64,000 bases of DNA from Hymenopus coronatus (lineage: Eukaryota; Arthropoda; Insecta; Mantodea; Hymenopodidae), in NCBI GenBank assembly GCA_030762935.1, contig CM060890.1:153856129-153920128 (forward strand), in the 5' to 3' direction. The stretch's first letter is position 1. Every line of letters starts with the position of its first letter. The notes under the pieces were generated by a model. That model was not told where the DNA came from. It ran no database searches and was given only the letters and a program-made list of their open reading frames with translations. Shown in pieces: positions 33,666 to 46,700 of this stretch. The translations under genes were made by a program, and so were the position numbers.

Positions 33666-36600
33666 CTTGGACTCAGGCGGCCACTCCCTTGTTCTCGGAC
33701 AGTGACTCCCTTGGTCAAGGGAATTCACTCCGTTGGTCTCTGGCGGAACCCCTTGTTCTCCGGCGGTCACTCCCTTTGTTTTAGGGCGGTCACTCCTTTG
33801 GTCTTGGGATGTCACTCCCTTGATCTCGGGCGGTCACTGTCTTGTTCACGGACGGTCACTTCCCTGTTCTCGGCTGTTCACTCCCTTACTCCCTGGCGGA
33901 CAATGCTTTGGTCTCCGGCGGTCACTCCCTTCGTTTTTGGGCGGTCACTCCTTGGTCTTGCGCAGTCACTCCGTTGGTTTCGCGCGGTCACTGCCTTAAT
34001 CTGGAGAGGTTACTCCCTTGGTCACGAGCGGTCACTCCCTTGGTTTCGCGCAGTCACTCCCTTGTTGTGGCGTGGTCACTCCCTTTGTCTCATTCGGTCA
34101 CTCAATTGGTCTAGCACGGTCACTCCCTTGGTGTCACGCGGTCACTCCCTTTTACTCGGGCGGTCACTCCCTAATTCTCGGGCGATCACTTCTGTAGTCT
34201 CGGGTGTTCACTCCCTTGGTTTCTTGCGGACACTCCCTTGGTTTCCGGTGGTAACTCCCTTCGTTTTTGGGCGCTCACTCCCTTGGTCTTGCGCGGTCAC
34301 TCCCTTGGTGTCGCACGGTCACTGCGTTGGTCTCCAGCGGTTACTCCCTTGGTCTCGAGCGGTCACTCCCTTGGTATCGCTCAGTCACTCCCCTGGTGTC
34401 GCGCGGTCACAACCTTGGTCTCGCGCGGTCACTCCCTTGGTCTCGCGCGGTCACTCTCTTGGTCTCGCGCAGTCACTCCCTTGGTCTCGCACGGACACTG
34501 CCTTGGACTCCCGCGGTCACTGCCTTGGTGTCGCGCGGTTCTTCCGTTGGTCTCAGGCGGTCACTCCTTTGGTCTTGCGCGGTCACCCCCTTGGTCTCGC
34601 GCCTTCAGTCCCTTGGTGTCGCGATGTCACTCCCTTGGTCTCGCAGGTCACTCCTTTGTTCTCCCATGGTCACTCCCTTGGGTATCACGCGGTCACTCCC
34701 TTGGTCTCGCGCGGTCATTTCCTTGGCCTCGCGCGGTCACTTCCTAGTAAGCGCGCCGGTTACTCCCTTGGTCTCGAACGGTCACTCCCTAGGTCTCTCG
34801 CAGTCATTCCCTTGGTGTTGTGCGGTCACTTCATTATTCTCGAGCGGTCACTCCATTGGCCTTGCTCGGTCTCTCTCTTACTCTTGCGCGGCACTCCCAT
34901 TGTTTCGCGTGGTCACTCCCTTGGTCTCGCTCAGTCACTCTTTTATCTCGCGCGGACACTCTCTTGGTCTCGCGCGGACACTCCCATGGTCTCGCGCGAT
35001 CACTCCCTTGGTGTCGCGCGGTCACTCTGTTGGTCTCGTGCGGTTACTCCCTTGGTCTCGCGCGGTTACTCCATTGGTCTCGCGAGGTCACACCCTTGGT
35101 GTCGTGCGGTCACTTCCTTGGTCTCCAGCGGTCACGCCCTTGGTTTCGTGCGGTCACTATTGGTTTCGCGCGGTTGCTGCCTTGGTGTGACGCGGTCACT
35201 CACTAGGTCTCCGGCGGTCTATCCCTTGGTCTACGGTGTTCACTTCCTTGGTCGAGGGCGGTCACTCCCTTGGTTTCCGGTGGTCACTTCCTTGGTCTCG
35301 GATGGTCACTCCCTTGGTCTCGGGAGGTCACTCCCTTGGTCTCGCGGAACTCCCTTGGTTTCGCGCGGTCACTCCCTTGGTCTCGTGCGGTGTCTCCCTT
35401 GGTCGGGTGCGGAAATTACCTTGGTATCGCACTGTCACTTCCTTCCTCTCGCGCGGTCACTCCCTTGGTCTTGGGCGGTCGCTCCCTTGGTCATGGGCGG
35501 TCGCTCTCTTGATCTCGGGCGGTCGCTACCTTGGTCTCGAGCGGACGCTCCCTTGGTCACCGCCAGTCCATCCCTTAGTCTCCGGCGGTCACTTCCTTTG
35601 TCTCTGACGTTCAGTCCCATGGTCTCCGGCGGTCTCTCCCTTGAACTCCGGCGGTCACTCTCTCGGTAGTCAGTGGTCACTCAATTGGTCTCCAGCGGTC
35701 TCTCGCTTGGTATCCGGCGGTCACTACCTTGGTCTCCGGCGGTCAATCCCTTGGTCTCAGGCAGTCACAATCTTGGTCTCCGACGGTCACTCCCTTGGTA
35801 TCGGGCGGTCACTCCCTTTGTCTCGGGAGGTCACTGCCTTGTTCTCGGGCGGACACTCCCTTGATATCGGGTGTTCACTCCCTTGGTCCCCAGCGGACAA
35901 TCCCTTGGTCTCTGGCGGTCACACCCTTATTTTTTGGGCGGTCCCTCCCTTGGTCTTGTGAGGTCACTCCCTTGATCTCGGGCGGTCACACCCTTATTCT
36001 CGGGCGGTCACTTCCATGGTCTCGGGTGTTCACTCCCTTGGTCTCTGGTGGACACTCACTTGGTCCCCGGCGGTTACTTCCTTCGTTTTTTGGGGTGACC
36101 TCTTGGTCTTGAGCGGTCACTACCTTGGTGTCCAGCGGTTTCTCCCTTGGTCTGGAGCGGTAACTCCCTTGGTCTCGCGTAGTCACTCTCTTGATGTGGC
36201 GCCGACACTCCCTTGTTGTGGCACGGTCACTCCCTTGGTCTCGCGCGGTCACTCCCTTGATCTCGCACGGTTAAACTCTTGGTCTCGCGCGGTCACTCCC
36301 GTTGTCTCGCGGGGACACTCCCTTGGTCTCCCGCGGTCACTGCCTTGGTGTCGCGCGGTCATTCCGATGGTCTCCTGCGGTCACTCCCTTGGTCTCGCTT
36401 GGAGACTTCCTTGGTTTCGCGCCGTCACCCCATTGGTCTCGCGTGGTCACTCTGTTGGTCACGCGCGGTCACTCCCTTGGTCTCGCCCGTTCATTTCCTT
36501 GGTGTCGCTTGGTCACTCCCTTTGTGTCGCGCAGTCACTCCCTTGGTCACTCGCGATCACTCCCTTGGTCTCGCGCGGTCATTCTCTTGGTGTCGAGCAA

Positions 36601-39600
36601 TCACTCCCTCGGTCTTGTGCGGTCACTCCCTTGGTGTCGCGGGGTCACTCCCTTGTTCTCACGCAGTCACTCCCTTGGTTTCACGCGGTCACTCCCTTGG
36701 TTTCGCGCGGTTATTCCCTTGGTCTCGTGTGGTCACTTCCTAGAAGGCGCGCGGTCACTCCCTTGGTCTCGAACGGTCACTCCCTAGGTCTCACGCAGTC
36801 ATTCCCTTGGTGTTGCGCGGTCACTCCATTATTCTCGAGCGGTCATTCCCTTGGTCTCGCTCGGTGTCTCCCTTGGTCTTGCGCGGTACTCCCATTGTTT
36901 CGTGTGGTCACTCCCTTGGTCTCGCTCAGTCACTCTTTTGGTCTCGCGCGGTCACTCTCTTAGTCTCGCGCGGTTACTCCCTAGGTCGCGCGCGGTTACT
37001 CCATTGGTCTCGCGAGGTCACACCCTTAGTGTCGTGCGGTCACTCCCTTTGTCTCGAGCGGTCAGGCCTTTGGTCTCGTGCGGTCACTCTATTGGTTTCG
37101 CGCGGTCGCTCCCTTGGTGTTGCGCGGTCACTCATTAGGTCTCCGGGGGTCTATACCTTGGTCTCCGGTGTTCACTTCCTTGGTCGAGGGCGGTCACTCC
37201 CTTGATTTTCGGCGGTCACACCGTTGGTCTCCTGCGGCCACTACCTTGGTCTCCGACGGTCATTCCCTTGGTCTCGGATGGTCACTCCCTTGGTCTCGGG
37301 AGGTCACTCCCTTGGTCTATGGAACACTCCGTTGGTTTCGCGCGGTCACTCCCTTGGTCTCGTGCGGTGTCTGCATTGGTCGGGCGCGGATATTACCTTG
37401 GTGTCGCACGGTTACTACCTTCCTCTCGCGCGGTCTCTACCTTGGTCTCGCGCGGTCATTCCCTTGGTCTTCCTTGGTGTCGTATGGTCACTCACTTGGA
37501 ATATTCCGGTCACACCATTGTTGTATTGCGGTCTCTCCCTTGGTGTCGCGCGGTCACTCGCTTGGTCTCACGCGGTCACTTCCCTTGGTATCGCGCGGTT
37601 ACTCCCTTGGTCTCGAGCCGTCACTCCCTTGGTGTTGCGCGTTCACTCCCTTGGTCACTCGCCGCAACTCCCTTGGTCTCGCGCGGTCATTTCCTCAATG
37701 TCGCGCTGTCACTCCCTTGGTGTCACGTGGTCACTCCCTTGGTCTCCGGCGGTCACTCCCTTGGTCTCAGGCGGTCACTCCCTTAGTCTCCGGCGGTCAA
37801 TCAATTGGTGTCCGGCTTACACTCTCTTGGTCTCCGGCGGTCACTCCCTTGCTCTCGGGAGGTCTCCCTCTTGGTCAGAGGTGGTCGCACCCTTGATGTT
37901 GACCGGTCACTCCCTTGGTCTCTGACGTACACTCCCTTCGTCTCGCGCGTTCACACCCTTGGTCTCTCGCAGTCACTTACTTAGTTTCGCGCGTACACTC
38001 CCTTGGTCTCGCGCGGTCACTCCTTGGTCTTACGCGGTCATTCCCTTGATCTCATGCGGACACTCCCTTGGTCTCGCGCGGTAACTCACTTGGGCTCGCG
38101 CGGTTACTCCCTTGGTCACTAGCCGTCACTCCCTTTGTGCCGCGCGGTCACTCCCTTGGTCTCGTGCGGTCACTCTCGTAATCTCGCGCGGGCACTACCT
38201 TGGTCTCGCGCGGTCACTCCCTCGGTGTCGTGCAGTTACTCTCTTTGCGTCGCGCGGTCGCTCCCTTGGTCTCGTCCGGTCACTAGTTTGGTCTCCGGCG
38301 GACTTCCAGTGGTCTCTGACGTACACTCCCTCGGTCTCCGGCGATCACTCCCTTGTTTTCCGGCGGTCATTCCCTTGGTCTTCCGAGGTCAGTCCCAACG
38401 TCTCGAGCGGTCCTTCCCTTGTTCTCGAGCGGTCACTCCCTTGGGCTCGCGCGGTCTGTCCCTTTGTCTCGCGCAGTCATTCCTAGTTCCCCCGTGGTCA
38501 CTCCCTTGGTCTCGCGCAGTCACTCCGTTGGTCTCACGCGGTCTTTCCCTTGGTGTAGCGCGGTCACTCCATGGGTCTCGAGCGGTCAATCCCTGGGCCC
38601 CGCGCGGTCACTCCCTGGATCTTGGTCTCCCCGGTCACTCCCTTGATGTGTGTCATTTCCTTGGTCTCGAGCGATCAATCCCTTGGTCTCGTTCAGTCAA
38701 TCCCCTGGTCTCGCGCGGTCACTCCCTTGGTGTCGCGGGGTCACTCCGTTGGTCTCGTACGGTCACTACCTTTAACTCGCACGGTCACTCCATTGGTCTC
38801 TCGCCGACATTCCCTTGGTGTCACGCGGTCATTTCCTTGGCCTCAGGCGGTCACTCACTTGGTCTGGCGTGGTAAATCCCTTGGTCTGGTTCGGTCACTC
38901 CCTTTATCTCGCACGGTCATGCCCTTGCTGTCGCTTGGTCACTCCCTTGGTCTCGCGCGGACACTCCCTTGGTCTCGCTTGGTGTCGCGCGGACACTCCC
39001 TTGGAGTCGCTTGGTGTCGCGCGGTCACTCCCTTGATGTATTGCGGTTACTCCGTTGGTGCTTTGCGGTCACTCCCTTGATCTCGCGCGGTCACTCCCTT
39101 GATGTATTGCGGTTACTCCGTTGGTGCTTTGCGGTCACTCCCTTGGTATCGCGCAGGCACTCCCTTGGTGTCGCGCGGTCACTCTCTTGGTCTCGCGCGG
39201 TCACTCGCTTTGTCTCGCCCGGAGATTCCCTTGGTCCCCGGCGGTCAATGCTTCGGTGTCGCGCGGCTATTCCGTTGTCTCGCGCGGTTACTCCCATGTT
39301 CTCGCGCGGTCACTCCTTTGGTCTCGCGCGGTTACTCTCTTGGTCTTGCGCTGTCACCTCAAGATCCCACGCGGTCACTCTGTTGATCTCGCGCGGTTAC
39401 TCCCTTGGTCTCGAGCGGTCACTCCCTTGGTCTCGCGCGGTCACCCCCTTGGTGTTGCGCCGTCAATCCCTTGGTCTCCCCGGTCACTCCCTTGGTGTCG
39501 CGCAGTCATGCGTTTGGTCTCGCGCGGTCATATCCTGGTCTCGCGTGGTCACTCCCTCGGTGTCGCGTGTCAATCCCCTAATCTCGCCGATCCCTCTCTT

Positions 39601-42600
39601 GGTGTTGCGTGGTCACTCCCTTGGTCTCGAGCTGTCACTCCCTTAGTCTCGTGCGTTCAATCCCTTGGTGTCGAGCGGTCACTCGCTTGGTCTCGCGTGG
39701 TCACACTCTTGGTCTCTTACGGTCACTGTCTAGGTCTCGCGCGGTCTTTCCCTTTGTCTCGTAAGGACACTCCCTTGGTATCCCGCGGTCACTGCCTTGG
39801 TGTCGCGCGGTCATTCCGATGGTCTTATGCGGTCACTCCCTTGGTCTCGCGCGGTCACTCCATTGGTCTCGCGCGGTAGCTCCCTTTGTCTCCTGCGGTC
39901 ACTCCCTTCTTCTCGCGCTTTCACTCTTGTTCTATCGCGGTCCCTCCCTGATATCACGCGGTCACTCCCTTGGTCTCGCGCAATCACTCCCTAGTTCCCC
40001 CGCGGTCACACCCTTGGTCTCAAGTAGTCACTCCCTTGGTGTTGCGCGGTCACTCCATTGGTCTCAAGCATTCATTGCCTGGTTTTCGCGCGGTCACTCC
40101 CTTGGTCTTGCTCGGTCACTCCCTTGAACTCCCCGTCGCTCCCTTGGTGTCGCGTGTCACTCCCTAGGTTTCGAGCGATAACTCCCTTGGTCTCGCTAAG
40201 TCACTCTCTTCGTCTCGCGCGGTCACTCCCATGGTCTCGGTGGGTCACTCCCTTTGTCTCACGCGGTCACTGTTTTAGTCTCTTGCGATCGCACCCTTGG
40301 TCTCGCGTGGTCATTCCCTTGTTATCGCGCGGTCACTCCCTTGTTCTCGCGTGGTTACTCCCTTGGTCTCACGCGGACACTCATCGCGCGGGCACTCCCT
40401 TGGTCTCGCACCGGCACTCTCTTGGTCTTGTGCGGTCACTCCCTGGTCTCGCGCAATATCTCCCTTGATGTCGCGCGGTGACTCCCTTGGTGTTGCGAGG
40501 TCACTCCCCTGGTTTCGCGCGGTCACTCCCTTGGTGTCGTGCTGTGTCTCGCTTGGTGTCAAGCTGCAACTCCCTTGGTGTCGCGCGGACACTCCCTTGG
40601 TCACGCGTGGCCACTCCCTTGGTCTTACGCGGTCGCTCCATTGTACTCGAGCGGTCACTCCCTTGTTCTCGCGCTGTCACTCCCTTGGTTTCGCGCGATT
40701 ACTTCCTTGGTGTCGCGCGGTCTCTCCCTTGGTCTCGCACTGTCACTCACTTGGTGTCGCGCGGATATTCCCTTGGTCTCCAGGGGTCACCATCTTGGTG
40801 TCGGGCGGTCACTCTCTTGGTGTGGCGCGGTCACTTACTTGGTCTCCTGTTGTCAGTCCCTTGGTCTCCGGCGGTCCTCCCGTGGTCTGCGGCGGTCACT
40901 CCCTCGGTCTCCGCCTTACACTCCCTTGGTCTCTAGCGGTCACTCTCTTGGTCTCCGGCGGTCACTCCCTTGGTCTTGGGCGGTCTCTCCCTTGGTCAGG
41001 GGCGGTCGCGCCCTTGATCTCGAGCGGTCACTCCCTTTGTCTCGCGCGGTCACTCCCTTGGTGTTGCGCGTTCACACCCTTGGTCTCTCGCGGTGACTAA
41101 CTTGGTTTCGCGCGTACACTCCTTTGGTCTCGCGCGGTCACTCCTTGGTCTCGAGCAGTCGTTCCCTTGATCTCATGTGGACACTCCCTTGGTCTTGCGC
41201 GGTAACTTTCTTGGTTTCACGCGGTTACTCCCTTGGTCTCGAGAGTTCACTCCCTTGGTGTCGCGCGGTCACTCCATTGTGTCGCGCAGTTACTCCCTTG
41301 GTCACTCGCTGTCACTCCCTTGTTGCCGCGCGGTCACTCCCTTGGTCTCGTGCGGTCACTCCCGTAGTCTCGCGCGGTCACTCCCTTGAGCACTCGCGGT
41401 CACTCCCTTGGTCTCGCTCGGTCACTTCCTTGGTCTCGCGCGGTCACTTCCTCGGTATCGTGCGGTTACTCTCTTTGTGCCGCGCGGTCGCTACCTTGGT
41501 CCCGTCCGGTCACTATCTTGGTCTCCAGCGGTCCTCCTTGGTCTCTGACGTACACGCCCTCGGTCTCCGGCGATCACTCCGTTGGTCTTCCGAGGTCACT
41601 CCCGTGGTCTCCAGCAGTCTCTCCCTTGGTCACGGGTGGTCCTCTCTTGATCTCGAGCGGTCGCTTCTTTTGTCTCGAGCGGACGCTTCCTTGGTCTCCG
41701 GCGGTGCATCCCTTAGTCTCCGGCGTCATTCCCTTTAGTTCTAACGTAAACTCCCTTGGTCTCCGGCGGTCACTCTCGCTCCTCAGTGGTCACTCAATTG
41801 GTCTCCGGCGGTCTCACGCTTGGTCTCCGGCGGTCACTCCCTTGGGCTCCGGCGGTCAATCCTTTGGTCTCAGGCGGTCACACCATTGTCCTCCGACAGT
41901 CACTCCCTTGGTCTCGGGCGGTCACTCCCTTGTTCTCGGGCAGTGACTCCCTTGGTCAAGGGAATTCACTCCCTTGGTCTCTGGCGGTCACTCCCTTTGT
42001 TTTAGGGCGGTCGCTCCTTTGGTCTTGGGCTGTCACTCCCTTGATCTCGGGCTTACACTACCTTGTTCTCAGACGGTCACTTCCCTGTTCTCGGGGGTTC
42101 ACTCCCTTGGTCTCTGGCGGACACAGCTTTAGTCTCCGGCGGTCACTCCCTTCGTTTTTGGGCGGTTACTCTTTGGTCTGTCTCAGTCACTTCCTTGGTT
42201 TCGCGCGATCATTGCCTTAATCTCGAGCGGTTACTCCCTTGGTTTCGAGCGGTCACTCCCTTGTTGTGGCGTGGTCACTCCCTTGGTCTCGTTCGGTCAC
42301 TCACTTGGTGTCACACGGTCAGTCCCTTGGTCGTGAGCTGTAACTCCCTTTTACTCGGGCGATCACTTCCGTAGTCTCGCGTGCTCACTCACATGGTCTC
42401 TGGCGGACACTCCCTTGGTTTCCGGCGGTAACTCCCTTCGTTTTTGGGCGGTCACTCCCTTGGTCTCGATTGGTCACTCCCTTGGCATCGCTTCCTTCCT
42501 CTCGAGCGGTTACTCCCTTGGTTTCGAGCGGTCGCTCCTTTGGTCTCGCGCGGTCATTCCCTTGTTGTGGCGCGGTCACTCCCTTGGTCTCGCGCGGTGA

Positions 42601-43756
42601 CTCATTTGGTCTCGCGCGGTTACTCCCTTGGTGTCACGCTGTCACTCCCTTGGTCTTGCGCTGTCACTCCCTTGATATCGAGCGGTCACTTTCTTGTTCT
42701 CGGGCGGTCACTTCCGTGGTCTCGGGTGTTCACTCCCTTGGTCTCTGGCGGATTCCCTTGGTCTCCGGCGGTCACATCCTTCGATTTTGGGCGGTCACTC
42801 CCTTGGTCTCACGCGGTCACTCCCTTGGTCTCCAGCGGTCCTCCCGTGGTCTCCGGCCGTCACTCCCTTGGTCTCTAGCGGTCACTCTCTTGGTCTCCGG
42901 CGGTCACTCCCTTGGTCTCGGGCGGTCGCTCCCTTGGTCAGGGCGGTCGCGCCCTTGGTCAGGGCGGTCGCGCCCTTGGTCAGGGCGGTCGCGCCCTTGG
43001 TCAGGGCGGTCGCGCCCTTGGTCAGGGCGGTCGCGCCCTTAATCTCGAGCTGTCACTCCCATGGTCTCTGACTACACTCCCTTCGTCTCGCGCCGTCACT
43101 CTCTTGGTTTCGCGCGGTCATTCCCTTGGTCTATAGCGGTCACGCTCTTGGTCTACGGCGGTCAATCCCTTGGTCTCGGGCGGTCGCGCCCTTGATCTCG
43201 AGCGGTCACTCCCATGGTTCTTACTAAACTCCCTTCGTCTCGCGCGGTCACTCCCTTGGTCTCTCGCGGTCACTAAGTCTCGTGCGTACACACCCGTGTT
43301 CTCGCGCGGTCACTCCTTGGTCTCGCGCGGTCCGTCCCTTGATCTCATGCGGACACTCCCTTGGTCTCGCGCGGTAACTCCCTTGGTTTCGCGTGGTTAC
43401 TCCCTTGGTCTCGAGCATTCACTTCCTTGGTGTCGCGCGGTCACTCCATCGGTGTCGCGCAGCTACTCCCTTGGTCACCAGCGGTCACTCCCTTGGTCTT
43501 GCGTGGTCTCTTGCTTCTCGTGTAGTCACTCTCTCGTTGTCGCGCGGTCACTCCCTTGGTGTCGCTTTTCACTCCCTTGATCTCGCGCGGTCACTCCCTT
43601 GGTGTCGCACGGTCACTCCCTTGGTCTCGAACGATCATCCCTTAGTCTCGTGCGGTCAATCCCTTGGTCTCTTGCGGTCAATCCCTTGGTGTCGAGCGGT
43701 CACTCGTTGGGTCTTGCGCGGTCACTCCCTTTTTGTCGCGCGGTCAATCCCTTGGT
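33666..43756. repeat. 22-bp CpG-rich minisatellite, right part
   Basis: The same 22-bp unit as left of the SINE, with regional dominance of CTCGGGCGG, CTCCGGCGG or CTCGCGCGG forms. Higher-order copying is clear. The rare word CAAGGGAATTCACTCC appears at 33717 and 41958, followed by parallel variants including TTCGTTTTTGGGCGG at about 33930 and 42151. CTGACGTACAC with the same neighbours occurs near 33036, 38316 and 41544. Open frames up to 655 codons are artefacts. The array ends at TCAATCCCTTGGTGCTCACA and passes into (CTCACA)-type sequence. Confidence 0.96.
42935..43040. repeat. Homogenised 21-bp subrepeat within the 22-bp array
   Basis: About five consecutive, essentially identical units of GGTCAGGGCGGTCGCGCCC plus TT (21 bp). 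This is a one-base-shorter derivative of the 22-bp unit. The period is divisible by three, so one frame reads VRAVAPL repeated. Perfect local identity suggests the most recent expansion in this array. The precursor variant, GGTCAGGGGCGGTCGCGCCC, is present once near 40995. Confidence 0.9.
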
Positions 43757-46700
43757 GCTCACACTCTCACTCACTCTCATTCTCACTCAAACGCTGACAC
43801 TCTCTCACTCTCTCAGAATCTCGCACACTCATTCCTTCAGACTCTCAATCTCTCACACTCACATTCTGACTCACAGTCCCTCACATACGTACTCTCACAA
43901 TAATCTTACTCACACACTCACTCTCACACTCTCACTGTTTCGTTCACTCTCTCAGACTCTCTCACACACACTCTTACACACTCCTTCTCTCTCACATTGT
44001 CTCGTACTCTCTCTCACACTCGCAGACTCTCTCTCACACTCTCACTCTCTCTCACTCTTCGCATTTTCTGTCACTCTCTCCCACTGGTGCACTATCACAC
44101 ACACACTGTCTCACTCACACTCTCACACAGTAACACTCTCTCACTCACTCACACTCTCAAATTCTCACACTCTCAGACAATTACACACTCACACACTCTC
44201 ACTGTCACTCTCACTCTCCCTCAGTATCTCATTCATTCGCTCACTCTCTCATTCTATATCACTCTCTCTCACTCAGTCTCTCAAAATCTAACTCTCTCTC
44301 ACTCTCACACTCACTCTCTCACTCACTCTCATTCTTTTCTTTCTTTCCCTCTTACACACTCAAACAATCACTCACACACACTATGACTAACACTCACTCA
44401 CTCTCTCACTGTCACAATCACTCTCACACTCATTCACACTCTCACTCTCCACCACACTCCTACTCTCTCACTGTCTCACAATCTCACTCTTTCACTCACT
44501 CTCTCGCTCACACTCTCACTCTCAAAGTCACTCGCTCATTCTCTCACTCTCACAATCACTGTCACTGTATTTTCTCACCCTCCCTCAACCACCTCAGCTA
44601 CCACTCTTTCAGTCGATGTCCCACTTCCACTCTCACGCCCACTCTCTGTAGGAGTCACACCCCCTCACTCTCTTTCGCAGTCACACTCCCTCGCATTCAC
44701 CCTCTCACTCTCTGTCGAAGTCACAACTACCCACACACACTCACTGTCACACTCTCTAACACTCGCTCACACTCACTCTCAAACTCACTCTCACACGCAC
44801 TCTCTCACTCAACTCAAACTACTCTCACTCAAACTAACTACATCTCTCACTCAAACTCTAACTACATCTCTCACTCAAACTCACACTACATTTCTCACTC
44901 ACACACATTCTGACACAGACACACTCGGACTCAAACTCACACTCACTCTCAGATTCAATCTCAATCACTCTCACTCTCACTCCCTCAGTCACTCCTACAC
45001 TATCTATCACACTCTCTCTCAACCCTCTCACTGCTTCCTACACTCTCTCACTCCCTCACACTTTCTCACAATCTCTCACATTCCCTCGCTCTCTCTCACA
45101 ATGCGTCACTCTCTCGCACAATCCCTCACTCTCTCACTCTCACCCTTTCAGTCTCTCCCTCTCTCACTCTCTCTCTCACTCAGTCTCTCATTCTCTCACG
45201 CTCTCACTTACATTCACTCTCTCACTCACACAAATCTCACACACTCACTCTCACACTCTCACTCACTATCTCACACTCACTCTCTGACACATACACTCAC
45301 TCTCTCATACTCACACCCACTCGTTCACACTCACTCTCTCAAACTCACACTCACTCTCACTCGCACACTTAATCTCACACCCACACTCACTCCCAATCTC
45401 ATTTTCACACCCTCACACTCTTGTCACTGTCAAAATCATCGCCCTCACCCTCACCCTCTCCAACTCCCAATCCCACTCTCTCTGTTGCAGTCACACCCCC
45501 TCACACTAACTCTCTGTTGCAGTCAAACGACCTCACACACACTCTCTCACTCCCATTCGACCTCACACCCCCTTACACTCACTCTCTGTCGTAGTCACAC
45601 CCCTTCACACTCACTCTCTCAGTCTCTATCGCAGTCACACCCCCTCACATTCTGCCCTCAACCCCACCCTAACTCCCACTCACCTTTCTTCCTCACCCTC
45701 TTATCCACTCACTCACAATCACTCTCGCTCGCACTCTCAATCACTCGCGCTCATCCTCACCCTGAAACCCCCTCACTCCCTCAACCTGTCACCTGCCATC
45801 TGTCACTTGTCACCTGTCACCATTCACTTGTTACCAGTCGCATCTCACAGTCATTTGTCACAGTCACACGCTTTCTAACTCACTCTGATGCTCACGCTCA
45901 TCCTCTCTCCCACTCACCACTCTCTAACTCATTCTCTCTCATTCCCACTCGCCACTCACCCTTACTCCCTCATTCCCACTCGCCACTCTCTCACTCTTTC
46001 TCCCTCACTCACACCCCCTCACACTATGACTCTCTGACGCTATCTCCCTCAACCCCTCACGACCACCCACCCCATTCATCCCCAACCCTCACTCCCACCC
46101 CACCCCCACACTCACCACCGCCCCTCACCACGCTCCCGCATCTTTTTTCCTCACCCTCTCAACACCCACTCACTCATACTCTCGCTCGCACTGTCAATCT
46201 CTCGCGCTCATCCTCAACCCTGACACCCCCTCACTCCCTCAACCTTTCAACTGACACCAGTCACATGTCACCTGTCACTTGTCAGACACATGCTTTCTTC
46301 ATCACTCTCAAGCTCATTCTCACTCCCACTCAGCACTCTCTCACTCATTCTCCCTCTCTCACCTTTTTTTCCCTCACTCACTCGCTCTCACCCCTCACAC
46401 TATGACTCTCTCGCTTTCTACCTCACCCCCTCAACACCCCCTAACTCACTTTCACAACCACGGGAATCCACCCCACCCCTCCCAAACCTTCACCCTCACC
46501 CTCAACCCGCTCCCCACCCTCCTCCACACTCCGTTCCTCACCCACTCCCCTAACTAACCCCCGACCCACGCCACCCTATCCCACCCCGCTCCTATCCTAT
46601 CCCATCCCATTCCCATCGTCCCCCTCCACAAAACTCCCAAACTCACCCTCACCCACACACTTACCGCCGCTCCACCCTAACCCCCACCCCTCACCCGTCC

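Noticed and set aside
24901..43580. Dozens of long open frames (up to 655 codons) with arginine, serine, leucine and histidine repeats
   Set aside because: The 22-bp unit has no stop codon in any plus frame and its length is not a multiple of three, so all frames stay open and repeat the same 22 residues. Frames break and restart with indels, and no start, splice or codon bias supports translation.
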